Below are positions 1-5,692 of a stretch of DNA of 5,692 bases, piece after piece (positions within the stretch are counted from its first letter, which is position 1; each line of letters begins with the position of its first letter). Both the position numbers and the translations under genes were made by a program. The stretch covers positions 1-5,692 of the forward strand of contig JABFST010000393.1 of NCBI GenBank assembly GCA_013140465.1, read 5' to 3'. Below the pieces are notes generated by a model. The model had not been told where the DNA came from. It worked only from the letters and a program-made list of their open reading frames with translations, and searched no databases. Origin of the DNA: Methylococcaceae bacterium. Its GTDB lineage: Bacteria > Pseudomonadota > Gammaproteobacteria > Methylococcales > Methylomonadaceae.

Positions 1-102
1 GGCCAAGGCAGAAGCCGCCGAAGCTGCAAAACAAGCCAAAGCCGAGGCTGCCGCTAAGGCCAAGGCAGAAGCCGCCGAAGCTGCAAAACAAGCCAAAGCC
101 GA
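1..102 (+). repeat. 57-bp direct repeat inside the tolA helical region
   Basis: Bases 1-45 are repeated without mismatch at 58-102, a period of 57 bp (19 codons), so the reading frame is kept. The copies diverge from base 46 onward. The window opens inside the first visible copy, so more copies may lie upstream. At the protein level this is an extra block of the Ala/Lys/Glu helix, consistent with length variation of TolA domain II by in-frame duplication. Confidence 0.85.
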
Positions 103-538
103 AGCCGAAGCCGCAGAAAAAGCCAAGGCCGAAGCGGCAGCTGCCGAAGCTAAAAAAGCCGCCGAATTAGCTGCGGCAGAAAAAGCCAAAGCCGCTGCTG
201 CCGCCAAAGCCGAAGCGGCAAAAGCCAATCTGGCTGCTAGGGCTGCCGAAAAAGCGCGGATTATTTCTGAAATCAGGCAAAAAGTCAGCCGTAGCTGGAT
301 TCAGCCGCCTGATAAAAAAGGCTTAAAGTGCCTGATAAAAGTGCGGCTCATGTCTAACGGTACAGTGATTGATGCCACCGTCGTGCGTAGCAGCGGTGAT
401 GATATTTTCGACCAATCGGCAGAAAATGCCGTGCATCGGGCATCGCCCTTGCCCGTGCCGCAAGATAAAGAACTTTTTGCCAAAGAATTTAGGGCATTTA
501 ATTTATGTTTAGCTGAAAATGACCGTTTATGCCAGTAA
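2..538 (+). CDS. tolA: TolA, C-terminal part (5' end outside window)
   Basis: The frame is open from the window edge to the TAA at 536-538 and gives 178 visible residues. The first ~80 residues are almost pure Ala/Lys/Glu (AKAEAAEAAK-type repeats), which is the long helical domain II of TolA that spans the periplasm. From about residue 87 a compact domain begins (ISEIRQKVSRSWIQPP, then GLKCLIKVRLMSNGTV, then VVRSSGDDIFDQSAENAV), which matches the TolA/TonB-type C-terminal domain III that contacts TolB, Pal and CpoB. The N-terminal membrane anchor lies upstream of the window, presumably behind tolQ and tolR. Three cysteines are visible (codons 329-331, 506-508, 530-532). The first aligns with a conserved TolA cysteine, while the other two sit in an unusual short C-terminal tail. 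tolB follows after 52 bp, which supports the assignment. Confidence 0.93.
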   Translation, partial: AKAEAAEAAKQAKAEAAAKAKAEAAEAAKQAKAEAEAAEKAKAEAAAAEAKKAAELAAAEKAKAAAAAKAEAAKANLAARAAEKARIISEIRQKVSRSWIQPPDKKGLKCLIKVRLMSNGTVIDATVVRSSGDDIFDQSAENAVHRASPLPVPQDKELFAKEFRAFNLCLAENDRLCQ

Positions 539-590
539 TGGCACTATCTTCGGCAGTTAATCCGTTATTTAGTTTTTCAGGGGAAACCTT

Positions 591-1871
591 ATGAGTTTTT
601 TAAAAAAGGCGTTATTTCTAGGTTTAATGGTGATATTGACCCGCACTAGCCACGCCGAATTGACCATTGAAGTCACCGAAGGTGTCAGCAGCGCATTACC
701 CGTTGCGGTTTCGCCTTTTGCCTCCCAGTCCGCACCCGTCAATATTAGCGCGGTCGTCAATGCCGATTTGGCGCGTAGCGGATATTTTAAAATGATGGCG
801 GAACAAGCCATGCCGGGACATCCGTCGTCCGCCGCAGAAGTCAACTTTAAAGATTGGCAAACACTGGGGCAAAACTATCTCGTGGTCGGACAAGTCAATA
901 ACGCAGGAGGCGGGCAATATGCCGTGCAATTCCAATTGTTGGACGTGTTTAAGGGCGGACAGTTATTAGGCTATCGCATGAACTCATCATCTGCCGACTT
1001 GCGCCGCACAGCCCATCACATCAGCGACCTGATTTTTGAAAAACTGACGGGCAAAAAAGGCGCGTTTAGCGGTCGTATTGCCTATATCACCACCAACAAC
1101 CAAGGCGGCAAACAACAGTCACACCAATTGCAGGTTGCCGATGCGGATGGCTTTAACCCGCAAACCGTCGCCGCCTCAAAAGAACCCTTAATGTCGCCGT
1201 CTTGGTCACCAGATGGCAAAAAAATGGCGTATGTCTCGTTTGAGCGCAAAACTGCCGCGATTTATGTGCAAACCTTGGCTACAGGCCAACGCTCACGCGT
1301 TGCCGAATTCCCCGGCATTAACGGTGCGCCGTCCTGGTCGCCCGATGGCACCCGCTTGGCCTTAACCTTGTCCAAAGACGGCAGCCCCGATATTTTTGTC
1401 TTAAATTTGGCCAACTCGTCGCTGACTAGGCTGACCAAAAGCTTTGCCATAGACACCGAACCAAGCTGGTCGCCGGACGGCAACAACATTGTTTACACCT
1501 CGGACCGTGGCGGCAAACCGCAAATTTACATGGTTTCTAGCCAAGGCGGACAAGAGAAGCGGCTCACGTTTTCCGGCGATTACAATGCCCGCGCCAGTTT
1601 TTCGCCAGACGGCAAAAGCATTGTCATGGTGCATGGCAATGGCAATGACTACCGCATTGCGATTATGGACGTGTCCAGCCGTGCCATTAACGTCCTGACT
1701 GGCGGCAGATCTGACGAATCGCCTAGCTTTGCCCCTAACGGCACGATGATCTTGTATGCGTCAAAAAAAGGTCGTACAGGCTTCTTATCGGCAGTGTCAT
1801 TAGATGGTAAAATGCAACAACGCTTAGTTTTTAATAGCGGTGAGGTACGCGAACCCGCATGGGCCCCTTAA
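591..1871 (+). CDS. tolB: Tol-Pal system beta-propeller protein TolB
   Basis: TolB is the periplasmic Tol-Pal component that binds Pal and, through its N-terminus, TolA. The product has 426 residues, close to the usual ~430. Residues 1-22 form a Sec signal peptide ([16 protein letters not shown] core, probable cleavage after SHA). The N-terminal alpha/beta domain follows (to about residue 160), then a C-terminal six-bladed propeller. WSPDG-type blade motifs begin at W205, W249, W293, F337 (FSPDG), F380 (FAPNG) and W424 (WAP), a spacing of 43-44 residues. The last motif ends the protein, as is typical for a strand that closes the ring. The ATG at 591 is preceded by a good Shine-Dalgarno (CAGGGGAA, 579-586), which supports this start. 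It lies 52 bp after tolA and 121 bp before pal. No frameshift or missing blade is seen. Confidence 0.97.
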   Translation: MSFLKKALFLGLMVILTRTSHAELTIEVTEGVSSALPVAVSPFASQSAPVNISAVVNADLARSGYFKMMAEQAMPGHPSSAAEVNFKDWQTLGQNYLVVGQVNNAGGGQYAVQFQLLDVFKGGQLLGYRMNSSSADLRRTAHHISDLIFEKLTGKKGAFSGRIAYITTNNQGGKQQSHQLQVADADGFNPQTVAASKEPLMSPSWSPDGKKMAYVSFERKTAAIYVQTLATGQRSRVAEFPGINGAPSWSPDGTRLALTLSKDGSPDIFVLNLANSSLTRLTKSFAIDTEPSWSPDGNNIVYTSDRGGKPQIYMVSSQGGQEKRLTFSGDYNARASFSPDGKSIVMVHGNGNDYRIAIMDVSSRAINVLTGGRSDESPSFAPNGTMILYASKKGRTGFLSAVSLDGKMQQRLVFNSGEVREPAWAP

Positions 1872-1881
1872 GTTTTGCCCG

Positions 1882-1964
1882 CCAACAACGCTAAGCCGCA
1901 CGCTGCGGCACAGCCCTTAAATACGCACCACACCACGCTTAACCGTTAGGTTGTTGGTTTTTTT
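1882..1964 (+). terminator. Structured tolB-pal intergenic element: long stem plus T7, possible attenuator or 3' stabiliser
   Basis: CCAACAAC (1882-1889) is exactly complementary to GTTGTTGG (1950-1957). After one bulged G (1890), CTAA (1891-1894) pairs with TTAG (1946-1949), giving a 12-bp stem. Directly inside it is a second perfect hairpin, GCCGCA (1895-1900), loop CGC, TGCGGC (1904-1909). The outer stem is followed at once by seven T (1958-1964), as in an intrinsic terminator, although the enclosed loop is long. It lies between two genes that are normally cotranscribed, so partial termination, mRNA processing or protection of the tolB 3' end are all possible. That the stem exists is read directly; its function is inferred. 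Confidence 0.5.
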
Positions 1965-1992
1965 AGATTGCATTTACCTTTGGAAATTGAAC

Positions 1993-2589
1993 ATGAAATT
2001 GAATAAAACACTATTGGCCTTGGCTATAAGCACCCTGATGTTATCGGCTTGTAGTGACACGGACGAAAAAGATGCCAGCCTGACCGACGGCAGCCAAAAC
2101 GAGATCAGCGGCATCAACGACGCCTCCACCAGCGGACTCAACAAAGGTAACGGCATCAATGGCTCAGAACTCAACGGTTCGGGCATGAATGGCGTGTCCA
2201 ATGGCGATTATGCCAGCACCTTAGGGCCAGAATTTAACGACCCTAACAACCCTTTGTCCAAACGTACCGTCTATTTCATGCTCGACAGCAGTGAAGTGAT
2301 GCCCGATTTTGTCCCTGTAATCGCCGCCCATGCCCAATACTTGGTTGCCAACCCCAGCCAACGCATCACCCTGGAAGGCAATGCCGACGAACGTGGCTCG
2401 CGTGAATACAATATTGCCCTAGGCGAGCAACGCGCCAAATCGGTCGCCAGCATGATGAAAGCGCAAGGCGTATCTGACATGCAGTTGGATATCGTCAGCT
2501 ATGGCGAAGAAAAGCCAGCGGCATTTGGTAGTGACGAGGCGGCTTGGGAACGCAACCGCCGCGTAGAGATCGTCTATCAAGCCAGGTAA
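1993..2589 (+). CDS. pal: Peptidoglycan-associated outer-membrane lipoprotein Pal
   Basis: Pal anchors the outer membrane to peptidoglycan and is recruited to the division site by Tol. The ATG at 1993 gives 198 residues with an ideal lipoprotein signal, MKLNKTLLALAISTLMLSAC, with the lipidated cysteine at C20 and Ser at +2 (outer-membrane sorting expected). An in-frame TTG at 1951 would add 14 residues and spoil the signal peptide, and it lies inside the stem and T-run element, so I reject it. A weak GGAA (1982-1985) serves as ribosome site. Residues 38-71 are a flexible tether of repeated G-hydrophobic-N units. The OmpA-like domain runs from about V93 (VYFMLDSSEV) through GNADERGS (129-136) to NRRVEIVY (188-195). 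The conserved Asp of ADERG and an Arg of NRR are the expected diaminopimelate-binding residues. It ends 4 nt before cpoB. Confidence 0.96.
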   Translation: MKLNKTLLALAISTLMLSACSDTDEKDASLTDGSQNEISGINDASTSGLNKGNGINGSELNGSGMNGVSNGDYASTLGPEFNDPNNPLSKRTVYFMLDSSEVMPDFVPVIAAHAQYLVANPSQRITLEGNADERGSREYNIALGEQRAKSVASMMKAQGVSDMQLDIVSYGEEKPAAFGSDEAAWERNRRVEIVYQAR

Positions 2590-2593
2590 AACC

Positions 2594-3541
2594 ATGAAAA
2601 AATTCAGCCTTGCCTGTTTGTTGACGGTTGCAGCACCCGCTTATGCCGAACTGCCAGCGGTGATTGACCATTCGGCTTACCCGCCTTCCGCCAAACCTGT
2701 TAGCCCTGTCAATGCACCTTCCAGCACTGCACTTTATGATGCACTTAAACGTGTAGACCAATTGCAAGCCGAAGTGCAGCAACTGACAGGCAAGGTGGAT
2801 GAACTCGTTTACCGTAACGATGAGCTTAAAAAACAGATAAAAACCATGTATTCGGATTTTGACGAGCGTGTGCAAAGCTTGGAAACCAAAGCCAGCGGCA
2901 CAGAAGAACAAGCCGTTGCCGATGGCACTGCCGAAGTGGTCAACACCGAAGCCAATGATCCTAATGCCGCCGCCCCCACCGCACCAGCACCTGATGCGGC
3001 AGCGGGCGATACCGCAGCCCCCGCAGACACACCCGCACCCGCTGCTGCCCCTTCCGAACCCGCAGAAGTGCCACAGCCTATGCCCACAGAAGCCGCCGCA
3101 AGTGCAACACCCGCACCTGCACCAGCACCTGCGCCTGAAATGGCAGCAGCCTCGGCTACTGAAAAACAAGTCTACCAACAAGCTTATAACGAACTCAGAA
3201 ATGGTCATACCGACCCTTCTATCGAACAGTTTAAAAGCTATTTAAGCACCTATCCTGAGGGTGCTTATGCCAACAATGCCCAATATTGGTTAGGCGAAGC
3301 CTATCGAGTCAAACAAGACAACGATGCCGCGCGCCTAGCCTTTAACACGGTCATCAACAACTACCCTAATGGCTCTAAAGTCCCCGATGCCTTACTGAAA
3401 TTGGGCTATTTGGAAATAGAACTCAAAAACATCAGCAAAGCCCGCGAATACTTAACCCGCGTCACCACCGATTACCCCAAATCGCCCGCCGCACAACTGG
3501 CAGCCAAAAAACTGCTAAAGTTAGATCAAGCTAAAAACTGA
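2594..3541 (+). CDS. cpoB: Cell division coordinator CpoB (YbgF)
   Basis: CpoB is a periplasmic protein that links Tol-Pal constriction to peptidoglycan synthesis (PBP1B/LpoB in E. coli). The 315 residues comprise a Sec signal peptide (1-18, cleavage after AYA), a predicted trimerising coiled coil at about 44-97 (heptad-like LKRVDQLQAEVQQLTGKVDE onward), a low-complexity Ala/Pro/Thr linker at about 105-188, and a C-terminal TPR domain at about 190-310. Its three TPR-like units begin near KQVYQQAYNELRNG, YANNAQYWLGEAY and KVPDALLKLGYLEI. E. coli CpoB is about 263 residues, so this form is longer mainly through the linker. The ATG is 4 nt after the pal stop, with AGG at 2584-2586 as ribosome site inside the pal end, which suggests translational coupling. 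Whether the PBP1B partner function holds in this organism is inferred. Confidence 0.94.
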   Translation: MKKFSLACLLTVAAPAYAELPAVIDHSAYPPSAKPVSPVNAPSSTALYDALKRVDQLQAEVQQLTGKVDELVYRNDELKKQIKTMYSDFDERVQSLETKASGTEEQAVADGTAEVVNTEANDPNAAAPTAPAPDAAAGDTAAPADTPAPAAAPSEPAEVPQPMPTEAAASATPAPAPAPAPEMAAASATEKQVYQQAYNELRNGHTDPSIEQFKSYLSTYPEGAYANNAQYWLGEAYRVKQDNDAARLAFNTVINNYPNGSKVPDALLKLGYLEIELKNISKAREYLTRVTTDYPKSPAAQLAAKKLLKLDQAKN

Positions 3542-3543
3542 TC

Positions 3544-4185
3544 GTGGGTTCCTTACGCATCACCGAAATCTTCTATTCCCTACAAGGCGAGTCCAACACC
3601 GTCGGCCTACCGACGGTGTTTATCCGCCTGACGGGTTGTCCGTTACGTTGTGGCTATTGCGACACCGCCTACGCGTTTACAGGCGGCGAAAAACACAGCA
3701 TTGCCGACATCATCCAGCAAGTAGCGGCATACAACACGCCTTATGTCACCGTTACGGGTGGCGAACCGTTGGCGCAGCCTGATTGCTTAGGTTTAATGGA
3801 ACAATTGCTAGCTTTGGGCTACACCGTCTCCCTAGAAACCAGCGGCGCACTCGATGTCTCCAAAGTGGATGCCCGCGTTGTTAAGGTCATGGACCTTAAA
3901 ACCCCCAGCTCAGGCGAATTAAGCAAAAACCTGTACAGCAACATCCAATACCTTAATCCGCAAGACCAAGTCAAATTTGTCATAGGCAACGACGAAGACT
4001 ACCAATGGTCAAAAACCGCCATCACCACCTACCAGCTCCAAGGCCGTTGCGGCTTATTGTTTTCACCCGTTATGGGACAACAAAACCCCACCGAACTGGC
4101 TGACAAAATACTGCGCGACCAACTGGGCGTGCGCTTTCAAATCCAACTCCACAAACTGCTTTGGGATAACGCCCAAGGCAAATGA
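3544..4185 (+). CDS. queE: 7-carboxy-7-deazaguanine synthase QueE (radical SAM)
   Basis: QueE converts 6-carboxytetrahydropterin to 7-carboxy-7-deazaguanine (CDG), the ring-contraction step of queuosine biosynthesis, using S-adenosylmethionine, a [4Fe-4S] cluster and Mg2+. The 213 residues begin [12 protein letters not shown], the family N-terminus that binds substrate. The cluster motif is [11 protein letters not shown] with C32, C36 and C39 (CX3CX2C). TGGEP at 71-75 is the SAM-binding glycine motif, and SLETSGA (96-102) and DLKTPSSGE (117-125) are further family blocks. The length fits the family. The start is GTG at 3544, 2 nt after the cpoB TGA. No ATG or TTG lies between it and the conserved block, and no clear Shine-Dalgarno precedes it, so translation probably depends on coupling to cpoB. 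No preQ1 riboswitch can fit in the 2-nt gap. queC follows after 4 nt. Confidence 0.96.
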   Translation: MGSLRITEIFYSLQGESNTVGLPTVFIRLTGCPLRCGYCDTAYAFTGGEKHSIADIIQQVAAYNTPYVTVTGGEPLAQPDCLGLMEQLLALGYTVSLETSGALDVSKVDARVVKVMDLKTPSSGELSKNLYSNIQYLNPQDQVKFVIGNDEDYQWSKTAITTYQLQGRCGLLFSPVMGQQNPTELADKILRDQLGVRFQIQLHKLLWDNAQGK

Positions 4186-4189
4186 CACC

Positions 4190-4864
4190 ATGCAAAAAAA
4201 CGCCATAGTCCTGCTGTCCGGCGGGTTAGACTCCATCACCGTGCTTGCCCTTGCCAAACAACAAGGCTACCGCTGTTACGCCCTCAGTTTCGATTACGGG
4301 CAACGCCATAATGCCGAACTGGTGGCCGCCGCCCAAATCGCCCAAGACTACCAAGTCGAAGACCACAAAATCATCAAACTAGGCTTAGGTGCGATAGGCG
4401 GATCGGCACTCACTGATGCTCACATCGCCGTACCCGACAGCTTGCAAGCGGGCATTCCCGTTACTTATGTACCCGCCAGAAACACCATCTTTTTATCATT
4501 TGCCCTCGGTTGGGCGGAAGTGTTAAACCTGCGCGACATTTTTATCGGTGTCAATGCCGTCGATTACTCCGGCTACCCTGATTGCCGCCCCGAATTTATC
4601 CACGCTTTCCAAGAACTTGCCAACTTAGCCACCAAAGCGGGCGTAGAAGGCGGGCATTTCACCATCCACACGCCCTTAATTTCACTCAGCAAAGCCGAAA
4701 TCATCCAAAAAGGCATCGCATTAGGGGTCGATTACCAGCGCACCGTGTCCTGCTATTCTGCCGATGACCTAGGCCGCGCGTGCGGCGTATGCGACGCGTG
4801 CCGCCTTAGAAAGCAAGGGTTTATCGCTGCTGGTGTTGAAGATTCTACCCGTTATCAAAAATAA
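4190..4864 (+). CDS. queC: 7-cyano-7-deazaguanine synthase QueC
   Basis: QueC performs the ATP-dependent conversion of CDG and ammonia to preQ0, the step after QueE. The 224 residues start with the PP-loop ATP pyrophosphatase motif LLSGGLDS (8-15). Other family blocks are SFDYGQRH (33-40), [11 protein letters not shown] (93-103; the usual VPGRN has Ala for Gly here) and [13 protein letters not shown] (124-136). The zinc site is near the C-terminus, with C188, C198, C201 and C204 in [18 protein letters not shown]; all four ligands are present. The ATG lies 4 nt after queE, with AAGG at 4175-4178 as a distant ribosome site, so coupling is likely. No terminator separates its stop from the tRNA promoter that starts 12 nt later, so read-through into the tRNA is possible. 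Confidence 0.97.
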   Translation: MQKNAIVLLSGGLDSITVLALAKQQGYRCYALSFDYGQRHNAELVAAAQIAQDYQVEDHKIIKLGLGAIGGSALTDAHIAVPDSLQAGIPVTYVPARNTIFLSFALGWAEVLNLRDIFIGVNAVDYSGYPDCRPEFIHAFQELANLATKAGVEGGHFTIHTPLISLSKAEIIQKGIALGVDYQRTVSCYSADDLGRACGVCDACRLRKQGFIAAGVEDSTRYQK

Positions 4865-4876
4865 CATAAAAAAAGC

Positions 4877-4904
4877 TTGCAACATCCAAAAATATCCCTA
4901 TAAT
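4877..4904 (+). promoter_or_regulatory. Sigma70-type promoter of tRNA-Lys
   Basis: The -35 box is TTGCAA (4877-4882) and the -10 box is a perfect TATAAT (4899-4904), with a 16-nt spacer. An A-rich tract (4868-4874) just upstream could act as an UP element. Transcription would start near 4911, giving a leader of about 8 nt before the tRNA. The boxes are read directly; activity is inferred from consensus match and position. Confidence 0.82.
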
Positions 4905-4918
4905 AGGCAATCTTTGTT

Positions 4919-4994
4919 GGGTCGCTAGCTCAGCCGGTAGAGCACCGCACTTTTAATGCGATGGTCATGCGTTCGAATCGCATGCGACCCACCA
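4919..4994 (+). tRNA. tRNA-Lys, anticodon UUU, CCA encoded
   Basis: A full cloverleaf can be drawn. The acceptor stem GGGTCGC (4919-4925) pairs with GCGACCC (4984-4990), followed by discriminator A and encoded CCA (4992-4994). The D stem is GCTC/GAGC, with GG at 4936-4937 in the loop. The anticodon loop CTTTTAA (4950-4956) places TTT at 4952-4954. The T arm is ATGCG, TTCGAAT, CGCAT. It is 76 nt long and close to E. coli tRNA-Lys, including the TGGTC variable loop. One oddity is that the outermost anticodon-stem pair (C4945 with A4961, positions 27-43) is mismatched, while the other four pairs are intact. It reads AAA and AAG codons. Its place after queC matches gammaproteobacterial synteny. 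Confidence 0.97.
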
Positions 4995-5006
4995 CCCAAA
5001 CACCTG

Positions 5007-5034
5007 AAAAACCAGCTTTTTAGCTGGTTTTTTT
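5007..5034 (+). terminator. Intrinsic terminator after tRNA-Lys
   Basis: ACCAGCT (5011-5017), loop TTTT, AGCTGGT (5022-5028) form a perfect 7-bp stem. It is extended by A-T pairs from the preceding A run (5007-5010) and followed by a seven-T tract (5028-5034). It starts 12 nt after the tRNA CCA. The A run on the left could let it work on the other strand too. Confidence 0.92.
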
Positions 5035-5398
5035 ATGCCTGGCGTTTTTACATCCACGGCTTTAGCTAACGATAAGCCTGTCCATATGCCAAGAACTAAA
5101 TCTGTGGCTGACAAAACTTTCTTAGACTCAACTCCGAAATGCAATCTTAAACCTCTGGCGGCGAATTCGCCTTAGGCGTTTGATAAGACCGAAGGCGATA
5201 TTGCAAGGCCTGACCATTTTCGTGCATGGAGAGCGGTGGAAACTGGCAAATAATCATCGAATGAAGAACACATAAACGCATTAAGCGTGTGCTGGGCAAA
5301 ATATAAGCTTTGGCTAGTTTTCTGGCAGATCAACCCAGAAATAGAGCAGAATCGGCAAAATCTGCAAACGGCTACATGACTGCCAAAAAAGTTTTATG
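5035..5398. other. Non-coding intergenic stretch with short inverted repeats
   Basis: I see no supportable gene here. The longest open frames that I read are 46 codons (+, 5035-5175) and 44 codons (-, 5147-5281). Neither has a Shine-Dalgarno and they overlap on opposite strands. Small dyads are present: a 10-of-12 match inverted pair at 5054-5065 and 5096-5107, a perfect 12-bp palindrome at 5160-5171 (GGCGAATTCGCC), a 7-bp stem 5167-5173/5192-5198 and a 7-bp stem 5319-5325/5335-5341. No T tract or promoter pair stands out. It may be an eroded dispersed repeat or gene remnant. Confidence 0.5.
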
Positions 5399-5400
5399 TC

Positions 5401-5514
5401 TCGTTCCCAAGTTGTGCTCTCATCCATATACACAAGTGACTCAAAGCCCGTCATTCCCGGAGGGATAGCGAAACGAGGGTTCGGCATAAGGATGAGAGCA
5501 GAGCTTAGGAACGA
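5401..5514. repeat. Imperfect 25-bp inverted repeat enclosing 64 bp
   Basis: The left arm is 5401-5425 (begins TCGTTCCCAAG) and the right arm is 5490-5514 (ends TTAGGAACGA). They are reverse complements at 22 of 25 positions. The enclosed 64 bp contains a further small hairpin, TCCC GGA GGGA (5455-5465). The arm sequence recurs in direct orientation at 5651-5676. As RNA this would fold into one long stem-loop. No coding capacity is seen. Confidence 0.75.
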
Positions 5515-5519
5515 ACACC

Positions 5520-5636
5520 GTAGAGACGCGATTTATCGCGTCTAGATTTGTCGCGTCTGGATTTATCGCGTCTGTCATATTTGCGTTTACTTTAGCAGTG
5601 GGGCGCTATTGGAGACGCGATAAATCGCGTCTCTAC
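5520..5636. repeat. 117-bp unit bounded by exact 24-bp inverted repeats (MITE-like)
   Basis: Bases 5520-5543 are the exact reverse complement of 5613-5636 (24 of 24). Each arm is also a palindrome: AGACGCGAT/ATCGCGTCT at 5524-5532/5535-5543, and GAGACGCGAT/ATCGCGTCTC at 5612-5621/5624-5633, each with a 2-nt centre. The left arm runs into a tandem array. The interior from 5574 to 5611 has no ORF. I find no flanking target-site duplication, so transposon origin is inferred from shape only. From memory, similar GAGACGCGAT palindromes are scattered in some cyanobacterial and gammaproteobacterial genomes. Confidence 0.75.
5529..5573. repeat. Three tandem 15-bp units ending TCGCGTCT
   Basis: The units are 5529-5543, 5544-5558 and 5559-5573, with consensus NGATTTRTCGCGTCT. 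They differ only at the first base and at position 7 (A, G, A). The first unit overlaps the right half of the palindrome that forms the left arm of the 117-bp inverted pair, so the array probably grew by duplicating half of that palindrome. Confidence 0.85.
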
Positions 5637-5650
5637 AGTCTCAATTATTT

Positions 5651-5676
5651 TCTCGTTCCCAAGCGCTGTTCTCATC
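5651..5676. repeat. Third copy of the TCTCGTTCCC repeat arm
   Basis: This matches 5399-5424 at 22 of 26 positions in the same orientation; the first 13 bases (TCTCGTTCCCAAG) and the last seven (TCTCATC) are identical. It lies 252 bp from the first copy and near the window end. Its inverted partner, if it has one like the first copy, would fall outside the window. Confidence 0.7.
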
Positions 5677-5692
5677 GTTATAGACATTGTTT

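Noticed and set aside
1951..1992. TTG start extending pal by 14 residues
   Set aside because: It would bury the lipoprotein signal behind an odd extension and starts inside the stem and T-run structure; the ATG at 1993 gives a textbook lipobox.
2495..3208. 237-codon open frame on the minus strand, Cys/Gly rich
   Set aside because: It is antisense to the Ala/Pro-rich linker of cpoB; its Gly/Cys/Arg composition is the expected mirror of GCC/GCA/CCC codons, and cpoB has clear domains.
2859..3245. 128-codon open frame on the plus strand, Pro/His/Gln rich
   Set aside because: It is a shifted frame inside cpoB caused by the low-complexity linker, with no recognisable domain.
3539..3546. preQ1 riboswitch ahead of queE
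   Set aside because: The cpoB-queE gap is 2 nt, so there is no room for a leader aptamer.
4919..4994. tRNA as attachment site for an integrated element
   Set aside because: No second copy of the tRNA 3' end and no integrase are visible in the downstream sequence.
5035..5175. 46-codon ORF just after the terminator
   Set aside because: It starts directly on the T tract with no Shine-Dalgarno and has no recognisable product; more likely spacer or remnant.
5147..5281. 44-codon ORF on the minus strand
   Set aside because: No ribosome site or recognised domain, and it overlaps an equally weak frame on the other strand.
5401..5692. CRISPR array
   Set aside because: The repeats are inverted, tandem without spacers, or irregularly spaced; there is no regular repeat-spacer pattern and no cas gene.

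Overview
The window looks like a gammaproteobacterial chromosome segment. It carries the distal part of a tol-pal cell-envelope cluster on the + strand (3' end of tolA, then tolB, pal and cpoB/ybgF). Two 7-deazaguanine (queuosine precursor) genes, queE and queC, follow, and then a tRNA-Lys(UUU) gene. From general knowledge, tolA-tolB-pal-ybgF-queE-queC followed by tRNA-Lys is a conserved order in Pseudomonas and related gammaproteobacteria, and E. coli also keeps tRNA-Lys genes downstream of ybgF. The repeats at the right end resemble, from memory only, intergenic repeats of Methylococcales-like methanotrophs. I cannot assign a genus from sequence alone.

Layout: 2-538 tolA (5' truncated by the window edge); 591-1871 tolB; 1872-1992 a gap holding a long-range stem followed by seven T; 1993-2589 pal; 2594-3541 cpoB; 3544-4185 queE (GTG start); 4190-4864 queC; 4877-4904 a strong sigma70-type promoter; 4919-4994 tRNA-Lys with encoded CCA; 5007-5034 an intrinsic terminator; 5035-5692 a gene-free stretch. 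The last 290 bases of that stretch are dense in inverted, direct and tandem repeats, including an exact 24-bp inverted pair that bounds a 117-bp MITE-like unit.

How the genes work together: TolA (inner-membrane spanning arm), TolB (periplasmic propeller), Pal (outer-membrane lipoprotein bound to peptidoglycan) and CpoB (periplasmic TPR regulator) form the Tol-Pal machine, which constricts the outer membrane during division. QueE and QueC make consecutive intermediates (CDG, then preQ0) toward queuosine in tRNAs with GUN anticodons. The adjacent tRNA-Lys is not a queuosine substrate, so its position reflects conserved synteny rather than a substrate link. The tight spacing from pal to queC (gaps of 4, 2 and 4 nt) suggests one transcript with translational coupling.

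The coding part is ordinary core genome, and I see no new multigene system. The points most worth a second look are the structured tolB-pal gap, the repeat-built right end, the short Gly/Asn repeats of the Pal tether, the long Ala/Pro linker in CpoB and a C-A mismatch in the tRNA anticodon stem.
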